64,000 bases of DNA from contig JANATG010000020.1 in the NCBI GenBank assembly GCA_029449235.1, positions 806,001 through 870,000 on the forward strand, read 5' to 3'. The position numbers and the translations under genes were made by a program. Numbering within the stretch: position 1 is the first letter of the stretch; the number at the start of each line of letters is the position of its first letter. Source of the DNA: Linnemannia schmuckeri (Eukaryota > Mortierellomycota > Mortierellomycetes > Mortierellales > Mortierellaceae). The notes below the pieces were generated by a model. It was not told where the DNA came from. It saw nothing but the letters and a program-made list of their open reading frames with translations, and made no database searches. This document shows positions 23,386-35,213 of this stretch, one piece after another.

Positions 23386-23730
23386 ATGAAGATATCTATT
23401 CCCATCGGTCTCGCTCTGTTTTGCGGGACTGTCTATACTCAGGACTGTCCATCCAGGTATTTCCGTGCTTGGACAGATGCCGATTTTCAGGGCCAAAGGA
23501 CTCACTGGCTTGGGGACGATAGCTGGTGGGAGGACTATATTGCGGGTGTAGACTCTTCATGGGCCAATAATGCTATATATGGATCAGAGATCAAGGATCA
23601 CGTAGCGATATACGATCAAGTAGATGGACAGGGCTCGATGACCTTGTGTCTTAAACCCGGACATACAATCGCAAGTAAACATTCCGCCAATGATAGGGGA
23701 AAGTCTCACATATGGGTCGAGAGCTGTTAA
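23386..23730 (+). CDS. Secreted I36-inhibitor/beta-gamma-crystallin-like protein
   Basis: 114 residues from the ATG at 23386. A signal peptide (MKISIPIGLALFCGTVYTQ) is followed by DCPSRYFRAWTDADFQGQ, the Cys-Pro-x-x-Tyr-Phe...Asp-x-x-Phe-x-Gly pattern of peptidase inhibitor family I36 and related beta/gamma-crystallin folds. A second half repeats the theme (VAIYDQVDGQGSMTLCLKPG then AND RGKSHIWV). Three Cys remain in the mature protein. Known relatives are secreted, small and often inhibit metalloproteases or bind calcium; which applies here is unknown. No intron. It is transcribed away from the secreted gene at 21912. Confidence 0.65.
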   Translation: MKISIPIGLALFCGTVYTQDCPSRYFRAWTDADFQGQRTHWLGDDSWWEDYIAGVDSSWANNAIYGSEIKDHVAIYDQVDGQGSMTLCLKPGHTIASKHSANDRGKSHIWVESC

Positions 23731-24459
23731 TAACAGGGATTTTCCTCGCGCAATACAGTACAAGTGATTACCATACTCCTCCTTTCTTAAAGATGCAAAC
23801 TCCCTTTGCCAAAGACAAGTAAGGTGATGGATTGTAAAAGTAACAGAGCTGAGTGGAGAAGGACAAGGAGATTGACAAGTGAAGGAGACAAGAGGGTGTG
23901 GAGACAAGAGAAAGAATGCTGTTTTATTAGACAGGGAGAAAAGGCATTTTTATGCTAGTATAGAAGTGGGTATGGAGCTTAGTTCTAGCGCAGGTGATGA
24001 AGAAGAAGAGGGCGAAGATGGCTCCATGGTGATAGAACAGATTACGGCCAAGCTGAGAGTGATGGCGTAGGTAGGGCTGATGCTGGCGTAGGTAGGGCTG
24101 ATGCTGGCGCAGGTAGCAGCTGGTGATGGCACAAGGCTGGCGGAAGTGAGGGGCGGAGAGGGCGAGGGTGAATGCAAAACTGAGGGTGAATGCAAAACTG
24201 AGGGACAGTCTATGGTGCTGTTACACATAATGCCGCAAATCTAGACTCAAATTTATTTATCCTAACGGAAAAGGATTGGGCTTAGTTGTTTGTGCTCTTC
24301 ACGACGTTTTTTTGTTTCTGCTGTGTTTGTAGCATCTGTTTGTATCCCCCCTATTTTAACATATTATCCTCTTTCTCATAACATCTGCTTACACCTTTCA
24401 ATTTTGACATGCTATCCTCTTTACATCTGTTTGCGCCTCTTGGCATTCAGAATAGCTGT
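23731..24459. other. Spacer with short tandem repeats
   Basis: Holds two short tandem duplications, a 21-mer GGCGTAGGTAGGGCTGATGCT near 24064-24107 and an 18-mer GGGTGAATGCAAAACTGA near 24167-24204. No gene is seen. Confidence 0.45.
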
Positions 24460-25026
24460 TTATTCATCCATCTCAGTGTAACGATAGTTGTTATTCAACC
24501 ACTTTAGATCGTGAAGCGCTGTAGCATCATCGAAAACCTTGGCCTTGAGCTCAGGACCAGTGATAAATGAAAGTATACACGGAGGAGTTAAAGAACTTGC
24601 ATCTCCCTCTGGGCTACTCTCGTCCTCATAGGCACCTATCAATTCCTGACCGACTAATCCCCCACCATTGCTTGGAAAGAACTCATCACATACCGTCTTG
24701 GCCTACTTAATCCCTGCATCTTGAACAATAACTCCAGCGTGTTTGATAGGGAATTCGGTATTCAGTTGCAAAGCTCTACCCGCCCAAAATTTACTCCGAT
24801 GGTGTGTTTGAAAGACTTGGAATGCTTTCTTTAGCTTTTCTCGTCGACGAATACCAATACTAGTGTCCTCTAGAAGCAACCCAAAATTCCAAGTGGCAGA
24901 CTCTTCATCAAAGAGGCCGAACGACGTACGAAACTCGCAAAAAGGCGTGCTCCTCGTCCTGCTCCTTATTGAGTGCCTATTTAGATATGCCGGCATCCAT
25001 TGATGCCTATAATCATAGATAAGCAT
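24460..25026 (-). pseudogene. Unrecognised decayed ORF with one internal stop
   Basis: One reading frame runs from ATG 25026 to TAA 24460 with a single TAG near 24706, about 188 codons in all. The translation is protein-like (FCEFRTSFGLFDEESATWNF, then REKLKKAFQVFQTHHRSKFW, then GPELKAKVFDDATALHDLKW). I do not recognise the family. It may be a relic of a mobile-element gene or of a longer gene. Confidence 0.35.
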
Positions 25027-25825
25027 GAACCATATTTATTCTCTTTGAGCTCTTGATTGGGCATAATCAAACAAATCGGCCACATGGCACCTTTGGCTGC
25101 ATTGCTACAAAGAACCTATATGCAGACCATCATTGCCGTAACTACTTCCCACTCGGAGCCCGAAGTATATCAATTGAATTAAAGAAGCGGGCTACTCAGG
25201 CCATGATGTTTCTGTGCGGTCATTTTCAAATAATAAGGATGGAAAGACAATCGTCATTCCTTCAACTTATTTCTTTCCAGGAACAATGCATTGTACAAAC
25301 CTTTTCCACTTGTCACTACTCTTCGTTTTTCGATGTTACAAGTCCTATTTTGGCTCATGAGCAGGGTTTTCTTCTTCGCATCGCGACAACATCAATCGCA
25401 TTCTCTTTTTCCTTTCCCTCCTTCCATCCTCTTTCGTCTTCCTTGGATTTGTCTCCACTGTACCCGCGCCCTCTTTATTTTTATTTTTTTTTTTCGGAAT
25501 GTATGTGTGTGGGGGAGGGCTGCATGGGACTCATTACTGGCACTGTCTTGACAGGGAACATAAATAGCACAACAGGCGGTCTTGCTTTGTATATATCACA
25601 GCTCAAAAGACGCCGTTCTTTGTTTTCCATCATTTCCATCCAAGCATTTCAAACTTTATTTTTTTTGTTTGTTTGTTTGTTTGTTTGTTCGCTCTTTGCT
25701 TTTGATTATTTAAAAAGGTGAACCTCTCCTCTCCTGATTTCACCCATCCTTCACCTCAACCTCCTTCACTTTCCTTATACCCACAAAGTCAACCATTTTT
25801 CCGACCACGCATCACAACAGCCACC
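25027..25825. other. Spacer, leader of the next LDCIA gene
   Basis: No gene is seen. The right half is T-rich and CT-rich, with TTTG repeats near 25665-25690, and ends in the leader of the gene at 25826. Confidence 0.4.
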
Positions 25826-27630
25826 ATGAATATGGGCCCAAACCGAGTCTATTTAGACTGCATCGCCACCGACCCGGCCTCCTCAACCCTCTACGCCATC
25901 ACCAGCGGGAAACTAGCCTCTGACTCCGCTTCCTCCTCTTCCTACAAAATTAACAACAAAATCTTCCTCCTCAAATCAACAACCCCCACCACACCCCTTC
26001 CTTACGTCAATTCTCACAACAACATCACTTGGTCCGTCATCTCCACAACCCCGTCCGCTCCCTTGTCCTACGGGCACCAGGCCTTCCGAACCGTCGACTG
26101 TGCGGTGAGCAGCAAAGGTGCTTTCACTGCACTGTTCAGGAACGCACAGGCTCTGACTCCGGGTACTGATTTAAGGGAGTTGGTCCCGGTGGGAGTGAGG
26201 TATGATCCAAAGACGGATGGGTGGGTAGGTGTGCGGACGTCGGTTTTGTATGGGTGGACTTCTAGCCTTTGGCAGCATCAGTCGTTTTATGTGAGTAAGG
26301 ATGGAGGTGAGGAGGTGCTGGTTCATATGCTGACGGATGTTGTAGGGAGCGTTGTTCGGTTTGGAGTCGTGGATGGTGTCGATAATGTGCTTCGGCTTGC
26401 TAGTGTCTGGAAACTGGTATGTACTATTATCTTTTCATCGTATCCCCCTTGTAGCACAACCGCATACCAAATTGAGTTTACGTCCCTTTTTTTTTAATCT
26501 TCTCTGACTCCTTTTTATATCTTAGGCGGACAAGGACAAGAACCAGTACCACCTCGGAAGCATTTACGACACCATGTCCTGGGAAACCTTACACTGGACC
26601 GATCTTTTCACAAACGGACTCTTTAAGACCAAGAAGCGCTATGACTCCACCAAGATTGTCTACGCCAACGGACGCCTCTACATGACACGGTATTCTGTCG
26701 CCAACAGCTCTGTTGTTTATTCTTACCCCTTCCCGGATCCTACCTCATCTCCGCCGCTTCCGAGAGAGGTAGATGTTTTTGAGGGGATGGGCGGGTTTTA
26801 TAACGACTACTTCTTTGTAGGGACGACGCCAGATGGTTCAACGTACCTGGGCGGTATAGGCCAGTATAACGACACGGTAAAGTAGATGGCCCATCTGTCG
26901 CTCCTGTAGCACGAAATCCGCCTCTTAATTATTGGGCTTTTCTCATGTCCACCAACTAATGACAAATTGGCACCCCGCCCTCCTCTCTCGACACCCTTTC
27001 CCTTACGCTGTGTAGACTGAAAGATACAGAATTTACACCATGACTCAAGAGAACACAACAACCAAGGCCATGAAACTAAGCACCCTCTCCACAGTCCGCC
27101 TATCTAACCCCCAGGACAAAAAGACCTTCCCCCACTCATACTACGAAACCGTCCACCAAACTTTTATCGCCCTCAACGGCTACCAACCCTATCCTCAATC
27201 TCAAGCCCTGACCCCCATCATCATCGTCGTCGGACTCACCGCTCAAGGAATCTACGGTTTTTCTTCCAACCCAAACCTTACCAACACCGTCAATAACAGT
27301 AACACAGTACCAGTACCCATTGGGTTCACGGATCTCAGGCTCCCAGAAGTCTACTTTACGCCGTACAAGGCGGGGATGAATCGGGACGATTTTCTGTATC
27401 AGCGGGACTTACGACTGACGAGAAGGGTGCTCTTCGGGGCGATAGGGGGGGCGTTTGCGGGTGCTGTGGTGGTGCTAGTTTTGTGCTGCTGGGGGTGCCG
27501 ACGGCGGACTATGCGGCGGCAAAGAATGGAGGTAGAAGGAGGAGAAAGAGGAGGAGGAGGTGGTGGTGATGATGGACAAAGAGATGGTGGTGGTGCTGGT
27601 GGTAGTGCTGTAGAGTCGACTACGCGGTAG
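25826..27630 (+). CDS. LDCIA-family membrane protein, divergent intact copy
   Basis: Exons 25826-26416, 26526-26876 and 27016-27630, all phase 0, give 518 residues. It opens VYLDCIATDPASSTLYAITS and keeps VPVGVRYDPKTDGW, QSFYVS and VRFGVVDG. Exon 1 is 54 nt longer than in the copies at 9275 and 19430, through a Ser/Asn-rich loop. The membrane span (GAIGGAFAGAVVVLVLCCW) ends with Cys-Cys and is followed by RRRTMRRQR and a short Gly/Asp-rich tail rather than the Gln-rich tail. Start ATG 25826 is in CACCATG. The same exon plan with different tails points to a family in which ectodomain and tail evolve separately. Confidence 0.8.
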
Positions 27631-28070
27631 CCAGGGAATTACGACTTGAAACATACGACGATGACACCAGAATCCAAAGGATTCTTTTATTCTTTGTCGT
27701 ATAATTTAAATCCCACTGGTTATCAACTTCATGATATCCAAATAAATGCTTGTCCATACGACATTTACTACCACCGTCCGTTCGTGTTATTAGAGAGATG
27801 GATATATTAGTCCGCACCAGTCGTACAAGTTTCCATGTAGTGTTGTTGGGTAAGTGTTGTTCTATAGGCAAATTTTATTTGGTTGTGTCCTCCTGTCTGA
27901 CTGGGAAAAGAATGAAAAAAAGGTCGATATACACAATGCCGAGTGATCCAGACGATGGTAGGCGTCACGAGTGACGTATCAAAAATAAGTAACATCCTGT
28001 GTCTTTGCTTCCATGAATACATCATGTCGTCCTGCATTCCAGTTTTCTGAGCGCCATTCTGTCGTTGTTT

Positions 28071-28941
28071 TCACCACTTGATATCGGGGTTCTTCTTGAA
28101 GGCCTCATACAGCTCCCTGTTGAAGATCGAGATCTCTGTCTCGTTTTCTATACGTTCAAGTAAATGGGGTTTCGTTAATAATAAGAATAATATTAATAGT
28201 CTCCGTCCTGTATTGTCAAGTCGTCTTTGTTATTGGACTGAAGTGAGGGCTTTTACCGATGCCGCGGTTGGCGAGGATCTCGTCATCGTTGTCGAGGATC
28301 CAGTCGTCGTTGTCCATGTTGATGATCAGATTCATGGTCTTGGCGCCGTGTGCCTTTGTGTACAACTTGAGGGTATCTGTTGGGTGTAAGAAGAAAAAGA
28401 TGAACGTGTGTGTTAGGGCTGTGTTTGGTGAGAGGGGTGTGTGAACTGGGCGTGTCGACAGGGTACTATTGTCGTTACCAAAGACGACGGTCTGGTAGGG
28501 TTTCCATCCGGGGGTAGTCTTGATCTCTATGATACAGAAAAGAAGGCAGTAGATGTGGGTTAGTATGGTGTCGTTGATTGTCAGGAGAGCCATTTTGTGA
28601 TACAAAAAAGGCTAGTCCGCCTGTCTCTCTCCCTCCTTCGCTTTCCTCTCCCACATCCGTCTAAACTCCACAGTAGACCTTTGACCCTCAGTATGGCCTC
28701 TTTTTTGCCCTATTGGTGATGGGGCAACACCCTTTTAGGCGGATGCAGAGATGTGTAGGACTCCCTTACTCTCGATGATCAAGGCGCGGAGCTGACCGAC
28801 GTTGGTGGCGGTGAGGTCGATGTTGTGGAGGATGAGGTTCTTGGATGTGCGGTATTCGAATGACTTGATGACGCGGATCGTCAACGTTGCGGCCGTGCTG
28901 GGTGCGAGCGTGTTGGAGAGGGGTTCACTTTTTGTCGTCAT
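28071..28941 (-). CDS. UPF0538 / C2orf76-like protein
   Basis: Four exons, 28941-28770, 28526-28479, 28376-28257 and 28147-28071, join in frame to 138 residues. The order TLTIRVIKSFEYRTSKNLIL, then a short linker exon (KTTPGWKPYQTVVF), then DTLKLYTKAHGAKTMNLIIN, ILDNDDEILANRGI and ETEISIFNRELYEAF ending KW matches the human C2orf76 layout (ITVRLIRSFEHRN..., DTLKI..AH..KTNEL, ASETEI.FF). The family is conserved in eukaryotes and has no assigned biochemical role. A 48-nt exon is the shortest here. Start 28941 is the first ATG in frame with the domain. Confidence 0.85.
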
Positions 28942-29666
28942 TGTGACCTATGTGGTATGTGTGTGGTGAGTGAAGAAGTGAGAGACGTGTGGATTAGGAA
29001 TGAAAAGGGATCGAGGCAGGGTGGCTGGATCAGCAGAGCAGGGGAAAGAGGCGGCGCACACAGAGAGAAGAAAACTTTTTGCCCGCCTTGATTTGTTGTT
29101 GATTGGTCGCTTTTTGGACAGGCGGACAATTGACACAAAAAAGGAAACATTGTTTCACGCTTAATAGTTTTGAGCGTTCTCTTTTATGTTGGCCACCTCC
29201 CTTCGTTTTATCATAACATACGCCAACGATGATAGTTCCTTACGACCAAATACAGTCTCAATTTGCACCATCACCACCACCTTCAATGATATCCAGCCTC
29301 ATCCTAATTGCCATCATCATTGTGTCAACATAGTTTTCGCTCGCCTCTTGTTCTCCACAGCAGCGTGTTATTCACGCCCCTTCCCTTCTTCCCAATGTTT
29401 ATTCCGTCTTATTTTTTGTCTTCGATATTTCGAGCATCTTAACCCTCTTCGTCGTTTCTTCTCCACATCTCTTTCCTACTTCATCATCCACACTCAATCC
29501 GCACACTCCTTCCCTCTCCTTTTCCCTTCACGTATTTCTTTGTTCTGTCCAACGTCCAAGCTATTTTCGCTCTTCTCTCCATATGACGCTGCATAGTCTT
29601 TCTACCTCTTTTCTCCTTGCCCATTCCTCTCAGCTCACATATATTGCTTTTCACAAACACAGCACA
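28942..29666. other. Spacer between divergent genes
   Basis: Shared upstream region of the C2orf76-like gene (minus) and the secreted Cys-rich gene (plus). The right half is CT-rich leader. No other gene is seen. Confidence 0.4.
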
Positions 29667-30595
29667 ATGTTCACCAAAAGTAACAAGTTGTTTTTATTTC
29701 GCTTCCTCATACTCTTAGCGACTATCTTCTTCCTCCTCTCATCATTGACTACACCTACACACGCCGGTGGGTGTCCACCTGGTGGATTCATGCAGTGTAA
29801 AAAAATAGTCTCTTTTCCTTCCATCCACGTCTCCTCTCGCTGCCTTTTATTTCCCAGCTTAATCTATTTTCTGCATATCCTGAATCAACAAAGAAAAAAC
29901 TGATGTCCCTTCTTCATTTTTTTTTTTTGCATTTGCCACTTTTTGTATAACATAGGCCTTGACTTAAATACATACGAGACGTGCGGAAACAAAAGTATGG
30001 AGGCATTTTTTTTTATGTTTGTGTTATTTTCCTCCATTTGAATAAAACTGTTGTAATTGTTCAAGACTGACCGACCCATTAAACACTTTTTACATTGTCT
30101 TCCTCTCTTCCTCTTTCTCTTCTTTTCTTCATCATTCTTTATTCATGTTTGTAGGAGCGACATGTCCTGGTTCAAAGGTTCGAGTTTACCCTCGCGACGA
30201 CGTGTTTACACTCTCATCTTTACTAAAAATTCTACTTTTTCTCTTCTCTTTGTTTCATTGCATGCTTGTCATTTCGCCTCACTCTAGACTAAAGCTGAAA
30301 AACGTGCATACATCCACCACCACCTCATCTGCTTTTATTTTGCTTTCCCTATTCTCATTCCATTTCGTTTCAAAAACACACAATTGCCCTATTTGTCAAA
30401 TTCACCTCTGGTCGCTACCACCATCCCTTGAATGATGCGCGATATCTCTCTTCCCCTGCTCTCATCGCTCACTTTACTCATTTTTCTTTCCTACTTCAAT
30501 CGTGACAATAGACATGCGACAAGAAAACGCCTTATCATTCAACACAGTCGCCCTGTCAGTACTATGGAGCCTGCACTGGTGGAGCTATCTGCTAA
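29667..30595 (+). CDS. Small secreted cysteine-rich protein, multi-exon
   Basis: Exon 1 (29667-29796) encodes a strong signal peptide (FLFRFLILLATIFFLLSSL, then THA) and GGCPPGGFMQ. Exons 29956-29994 and 30155-30177 (23 nt) add LDLNTYETCGNK and RATCPGSK. Exon 4 (30512-30595) gives TCDKKTPYHSTQSPCQYYGA and CTGGAIC, then TAA. The join is in phase and predicts about 91 residues with about nine Cys in the mature part. The donor after the 23-nt exon (GTTCGA) is poor, so that boundary is uncertain. Long CT-rich introns dominate the locus. Role unknown; probably a secreted effector-like or defence-like peptide. Confidence 0.45.
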
Positions 30596-31034
30596 TTTAG
30601 TTCACACCAAAAGAGAATTTAAGGTGGTTTCATGAATGGAATGCAGTGGTTTGGATTGTGGCCGAGCCGGATATATTTATCCTACACCTGTTTTTCTCCA
30701 AAGTAAATCTCCTTCCCCCTCCCCCTTCTTTTCCTTCTCCTTCTCTTCTCCCACCTTACGGACTCTATCAATTTCAATAATAAAAGGTATAATACCCTTG
30801 GAACATCAAAATCTCGCCTTGCTGAGAAGTACTCTCCTACTCCCCACGCATATCCTTCTATTTTCTATGTGTAAGGTACAACGTCACAAAAAGTCAATTC
30901 AGTGTGCATAAGAGAGAAAGAGAATTCAGGGGAAGAGAAGGAGATATATATGGATTGGGCCTTGTATGCCTCCATAGGTTTTAAAGTTTTTTATTTTTAT
31001 GAACCCTCGTTGAGGTCCAACAAGGAGGAGCGAA

Positions 31035-31079
<45 letters not shown>

Positions 31080-31508
31080 AGCAAAAAAAAAGAAAAAAAC
31101 AAAGAAAGTAAAAAAAAAGAAAAGTAGTTTTTCTTGCTACAAAAGAAGAGGTGAGAGATTAATGTAAAGAAGAATTAGAGTAAAGAGTAAAGGGAATACT
31201 TCTTTTTTGGTGAGGAATGCTATAGAGTGCGAATATCGAACGGTGTGACAACAAGGGTAGGATATAAAAATTATGAAGGAGGGAGAGGAAGGGATATTCA
31301 GTCAGGTTTGCAATGATCCGTGTGTACACCTTGTATTCCCGTCCCTTTGTCCCATTCCTTTGTAATCTCTTCTCACCCTATTTTTCCTCGTGTCACGGAA
31401 GACAAAGCAAGCAAAAAAAAACTGGAATGAAAAAAGAGCGACAAGCAATCTCTGAGCGCGTGTTTAGAACAATACAAAAAAAAGTAGGGAGTGACAAGGA
31501 AATTAACA
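30596..31508. other. Spacer with A42 tract
   Basis: A Cys-containing frame at 30636-30700 may be another exon or a relic of the preceding gene. The longest A run of the window (A42, 31036-31077) is here. No further gene is seen. Confidence 0.4.
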
Positions 31509-32042
31509 CTAACAGGCTTTGGCAGAAGAGGGAGAAGCAGAAACCTGAGGACCTCCAGAAGCCCCAGCACCCCTCATAGATTTGACAGAATGGGCCCCAC
31601 CGGTTGTCGAGCTCGCAATCCGTCCGGACCTCATACCCAACTTCTGAAGTTTTGCAAGTTTAAACTCATAATCGCGCATCTTGGCAATCGTAGGGTCGTA
31701 GCGGGGTCGACGTTCGAGGTCTTCTTGTGCCTGTTGGAGACGTTTCTCTTGCTTAAGCTGCCTCCGGGACTTGTGTACCACTGCTGTTGTTGTTACGGAG
31801 GATGGAGAGGTGGCTGTCCGAGAAGAGGAGGCGGGATGTGTGGAGGAAGGACGGAGGGTCATGGTAGAAGCTGAGAGGAGCTGGAGGTCGGAGATAGAGG
31901 CGTTCATCATTGTGTCTTCATCTGCGGGGAGGAAGACCCAGTCGTCCGATTGGTGGTGTTGTTCATCTGAGATGGTGGAAGTGGTGGCCTTGCTGTTGGC
32001 GGCCTGGGTGTCCGAAGAGCGAATCCACGAGAGCATGAACAT
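31509..32042 (-). CDS. Small hypothetical protein
   Basis: Intronless frame of 177 residues from ATG 32042, preceded by a CAA-rich leader. It has a Ser/Thr-rich low-complexity N-terminal half (with HHQSDDWVFLPADED), then a basic helical stretch (KSRRQLKQEKRLQQAQEDLE) and a Ser/Gly-rich end. The DDWVFLP element is reminiscent of short linear motifs rather than a fold. No domain recognised. Codon use and leader look real, so I call it a gene, function unknown. Confidence 0.5.
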   Translation of the reverse strand: MFMLSWIRSSDTQAANSKATTSTISDEQHHQSDDWVFLPADEDTMMNASISDLQLLSASTMTLRPSSTHPASSSRTATSPSSVTTTAVVHKSRRQLKQEKRLQQAQEDLERRPRYDPTIAKMRDYEFKLAKLQKLGMRSGRIASSTTGGAHSVKSMRGAGASGGPQVSASPSSAKAC

Positions 32043-35000
32043 TGTTGGATAAAGTTGTTGTTGTTGGTCGGTTTGAGGGTTAAGGTGAGAGTTGCGTTTG
32101 CTTGTAGAGCGAGATTGAGTGGGTGCTTTTGGTTGTTGGTAGGTACGTTGGTTTGTGTGTTGCTGGAGTAGTTGTTGAAGAAGAAGGGAAAGGGAGAAGG
32201 CGAAGGAATGCGCCGATGACTATTTATGTCAGGCTAAGCAAAAGCGGAAGGATGATGGAGTTACGTTGTTTAGTGAGGCTATTGAATTGCTTTGTGATAT
32301 GATTATTGCGTAGAAGGGACGCAAAAGGACGGGGCTTGACTGCGGACGAATGGCGAGCTGTGTGCAAGAGGTGTGTGTGAGTTGGGCAATTGCGGTTGGA
32401 AGGGCGCGGGAGAGATGTATGCACGATGCAGAAAGGAGAAAGGAAAAAGGAGAGAAAATAAAAGGGAGATTGCGGTCAAATTATAAAAAGTAAAAAAGAT
32501 CCTGGACGGGGCGGGAGCACCAAGGGCTATTTATTGTTTTTTATTTTAATTAGTCAAAAAGACAAGCGACAGACAAGAGACATGGCCTGATGATAAGGCT
32601 GGGATCTGTCCTGTGCCTGGTATGGCAGAAGTAGCACCGGGTCGGGTTTGTCCTTGTGCCATTGTGTTTGTATGAAATGTCGGGTCAAATCTAATGACAT
32701 TTCATTCCTTTGCTGTCACCCGCAGAATGAATGCCTCTTGTCCTTGTGCAGATACAAGGTTCAAAATGATCATATGACCTACATACCTATTTCTATTTCC
32801 GGTTCTGTTGGGCGAATGAACAATTGGCAAGTCACATTGTCTGCTTCCTTGTGCTCTCTTCACTCGCCATCAACGAAGCAACATGCTTGCCCTCGAATCA
32901 TCATTCTCGCTCAGCACACACTCCTGACCCTCAGCCCGCCCTGGAGGGAGTTCTTGCGTATACGTAGAATGTATCATGGTACGTCCATAAAACAAAAGAG
33001 AAGGAAAAAACTCCATAAATACACTCTCTTTCTCAACCACTCCTCAACCTCCTCATTCCTTCTCTCTTCTCGCACCTTTAACAACCCCTGCGGCGCAAAA
33101 GGGAGAGACCCAAATCCTCTGGATTACTCACTGGAGGCGTTTCGAGTGGACTATACGTGCCACCGACAATCTTCCTCCTTTCGCACTGTCACTATGGGTC
33201 ATCGTTGTTTTATCTGATTGTCTTTTCATCCGAATCCCTTCCGTGAAACAAATGATCGCATTTACACCCATGGATTGTCCTAGAAGCAACGTTGTGTTCT
33301 TGCTATTTGTCCTCATTACTGCGTCTCTCTATACTCTTTTCTCATGTGTTCGTACACCCATAAAAAAGATTACTCTTTTCTCATGTGCTCGTACACCCAT
33401 AAAAAGAGTACTCTTTCTTTTCAGATTTCATTGGAGAGAGACAAAAAAAAATACTTTCAGACTTCTCATGTCATCATTGTCAAACTTCTTCCATCTAAGA
33501 CACCCAACAATGCAAATTGCACCCCTCAACAAAACGCGCCACCACACGATAATCAATTGTGACACCTCCCTTGCCTTGCCTCGCCGCAGTCCGGTCCAAT
33601 GATACCTCTAATTGCGCGTGCATTGACCCATTGTTGTTTTTTATGGAGTGAGTACGACGAACCCAACGAATGCGAGAAAGAAAAAAACAGTGGATGAACT
33701 GCGAGTCAACTCCATCCATTCCCCATGATTTTACGGCATCAATTTGAATGGCAATCGCGGGCGAATGGTTGGTTATATAGTATTTGTCTGGTAGGAAATG
33801 TAGGTGAATGAGGGTATGATGTGAAGGTTGTATGTCGAGGGTAGGTCTCTCCTCTCCTTTTTACTTTCACTTTCTCGCCTGGGTGCTTTTGTATGCCAAG
33901 GTGTTTTTCCAAGTGGTCGAGATACTCTGTTTGTCCTTTTTCTTAGTCTCTCCCTGAAAAAAAAAAACAAAAAAAAAAAAAAAAAAGTGGAGGAAGAAAA
34001 AGATGGAGTGGGGAAGGGGTTGTAGGACCATGTCCCTTTTTGCCATTCTCCCTTTTTATTTTCTTGCCTTTTCGCTCTGTCTCTTTGGTTTCCTGTATGC
34101 ACTTCTTGTTCGTTTTCTTCCCCCTTCTTGCCTTTTCCCTCTCTTCCCCACATGAAGATCACCCTTCTTCAGGGTCAGTCTATCAGTCAAACAGCAAGCA
34201 TTACAGCCTTGCCGTCCTACCCTTTCTTTTTCTTTTGCTCACTCCACACTCCTCGTCCTCCTCCACAACTCTCGCACGCACGCAAGTGTTGTTCACCGCG
34301 TTCTACTTCTACTCACGCTTGCACATCGAAGCATATATATGAAATAACGCGAAAGGCATGAAAATAACGGAGACTTGACTTGGAATGGCAAGCCGATATG
34401 AAATGAATAATGAGCGAGGCCTATTTTCTAGTTCCGGGAGAGAGCAAAGCTTTAACAAGAAGGAGAAGTGAAAAGGAAGAAGTAGAAGCAAGGAACGAAA
34501 AGCGAGAGCCAGAGAGGGAAAAAAAAAAAAAGGTAGTTATTAAAGAAGAGCAATAGCATTTGAAAAAAACCAGAGAAAGGAAAGAGAGCGTAGTTATAGG
34601 ACGTGTAACTTTGGCTTGGACGTCGTTCATTTGTGAGCGCGTAGTTTGTGCGTGCAAGTGTTTGAAAGGAGAGGGAGAGAGGGACAGCAGGACGAAAAAG
34701 GAAATCGATCGGAACACCTTCGGAAAAGTCAAGTAGGGACCTCGGAACAGAGCCAAAGCCAGGCAGATAAAAAGTATGGGTATCGCCACTTCTCTTTTGC
34801 TCGCTCGCCCTTCAACCCCTCATAACTCACTCTTCCTCTTCCTCGTTTTTGTCCTTGTCCTTGTTCTCCTTCACTCGTACAACCATTGGCATACACCACA
34901 GCACAAAGCACACACAACACAACGTACACGCTCCTTTTCTCCCCCCTCTGTCTCTCTCTCTCTCTCTCACTCTCTCTTTGTCTCGCTTTTACCTTTGACT

Positions 35001-35213
35001 CCACAAAGACTTCCTTCCTCTCCTTCCCTTTTTTGACTCCTTTTCATTCTCCATTTGCCTTGTCTCTCTCTCCTCTCTCGCACACTTTTTTTTTTTTTTT
35101 TTTTTTTTATTATTATTATTTCTTCACTTCTCTCTCCACTCTTCTCCACTCCCTTCAACAAACGCAATTAAGACCACCAGTCTGCTTCGTTCACTTGCAC
35201 TCGCATAACAACA
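32043..35213. other. Gene-poor 3.2 kb spacer
   Basis: I find no supported gene. It contains a roughly 40-bp direct duplication (33332-33413, ...TCATGTGNTCGTACACCCATAAAA...), an A-rich run near 33957-33986, a CT microsatellite near 34950-34980, and a T run followed by ATT repeats near 35088-35120. The end is the CT-rich leader of the phosphatase gene. Confidence 0.45.

Noticed and set aside
25053..25721. 222-codon plus-strand frame
   Set aside because: Non-ATG start, low-complexity and T-rich second half, no domain; it looks like promoter and leader sequence.
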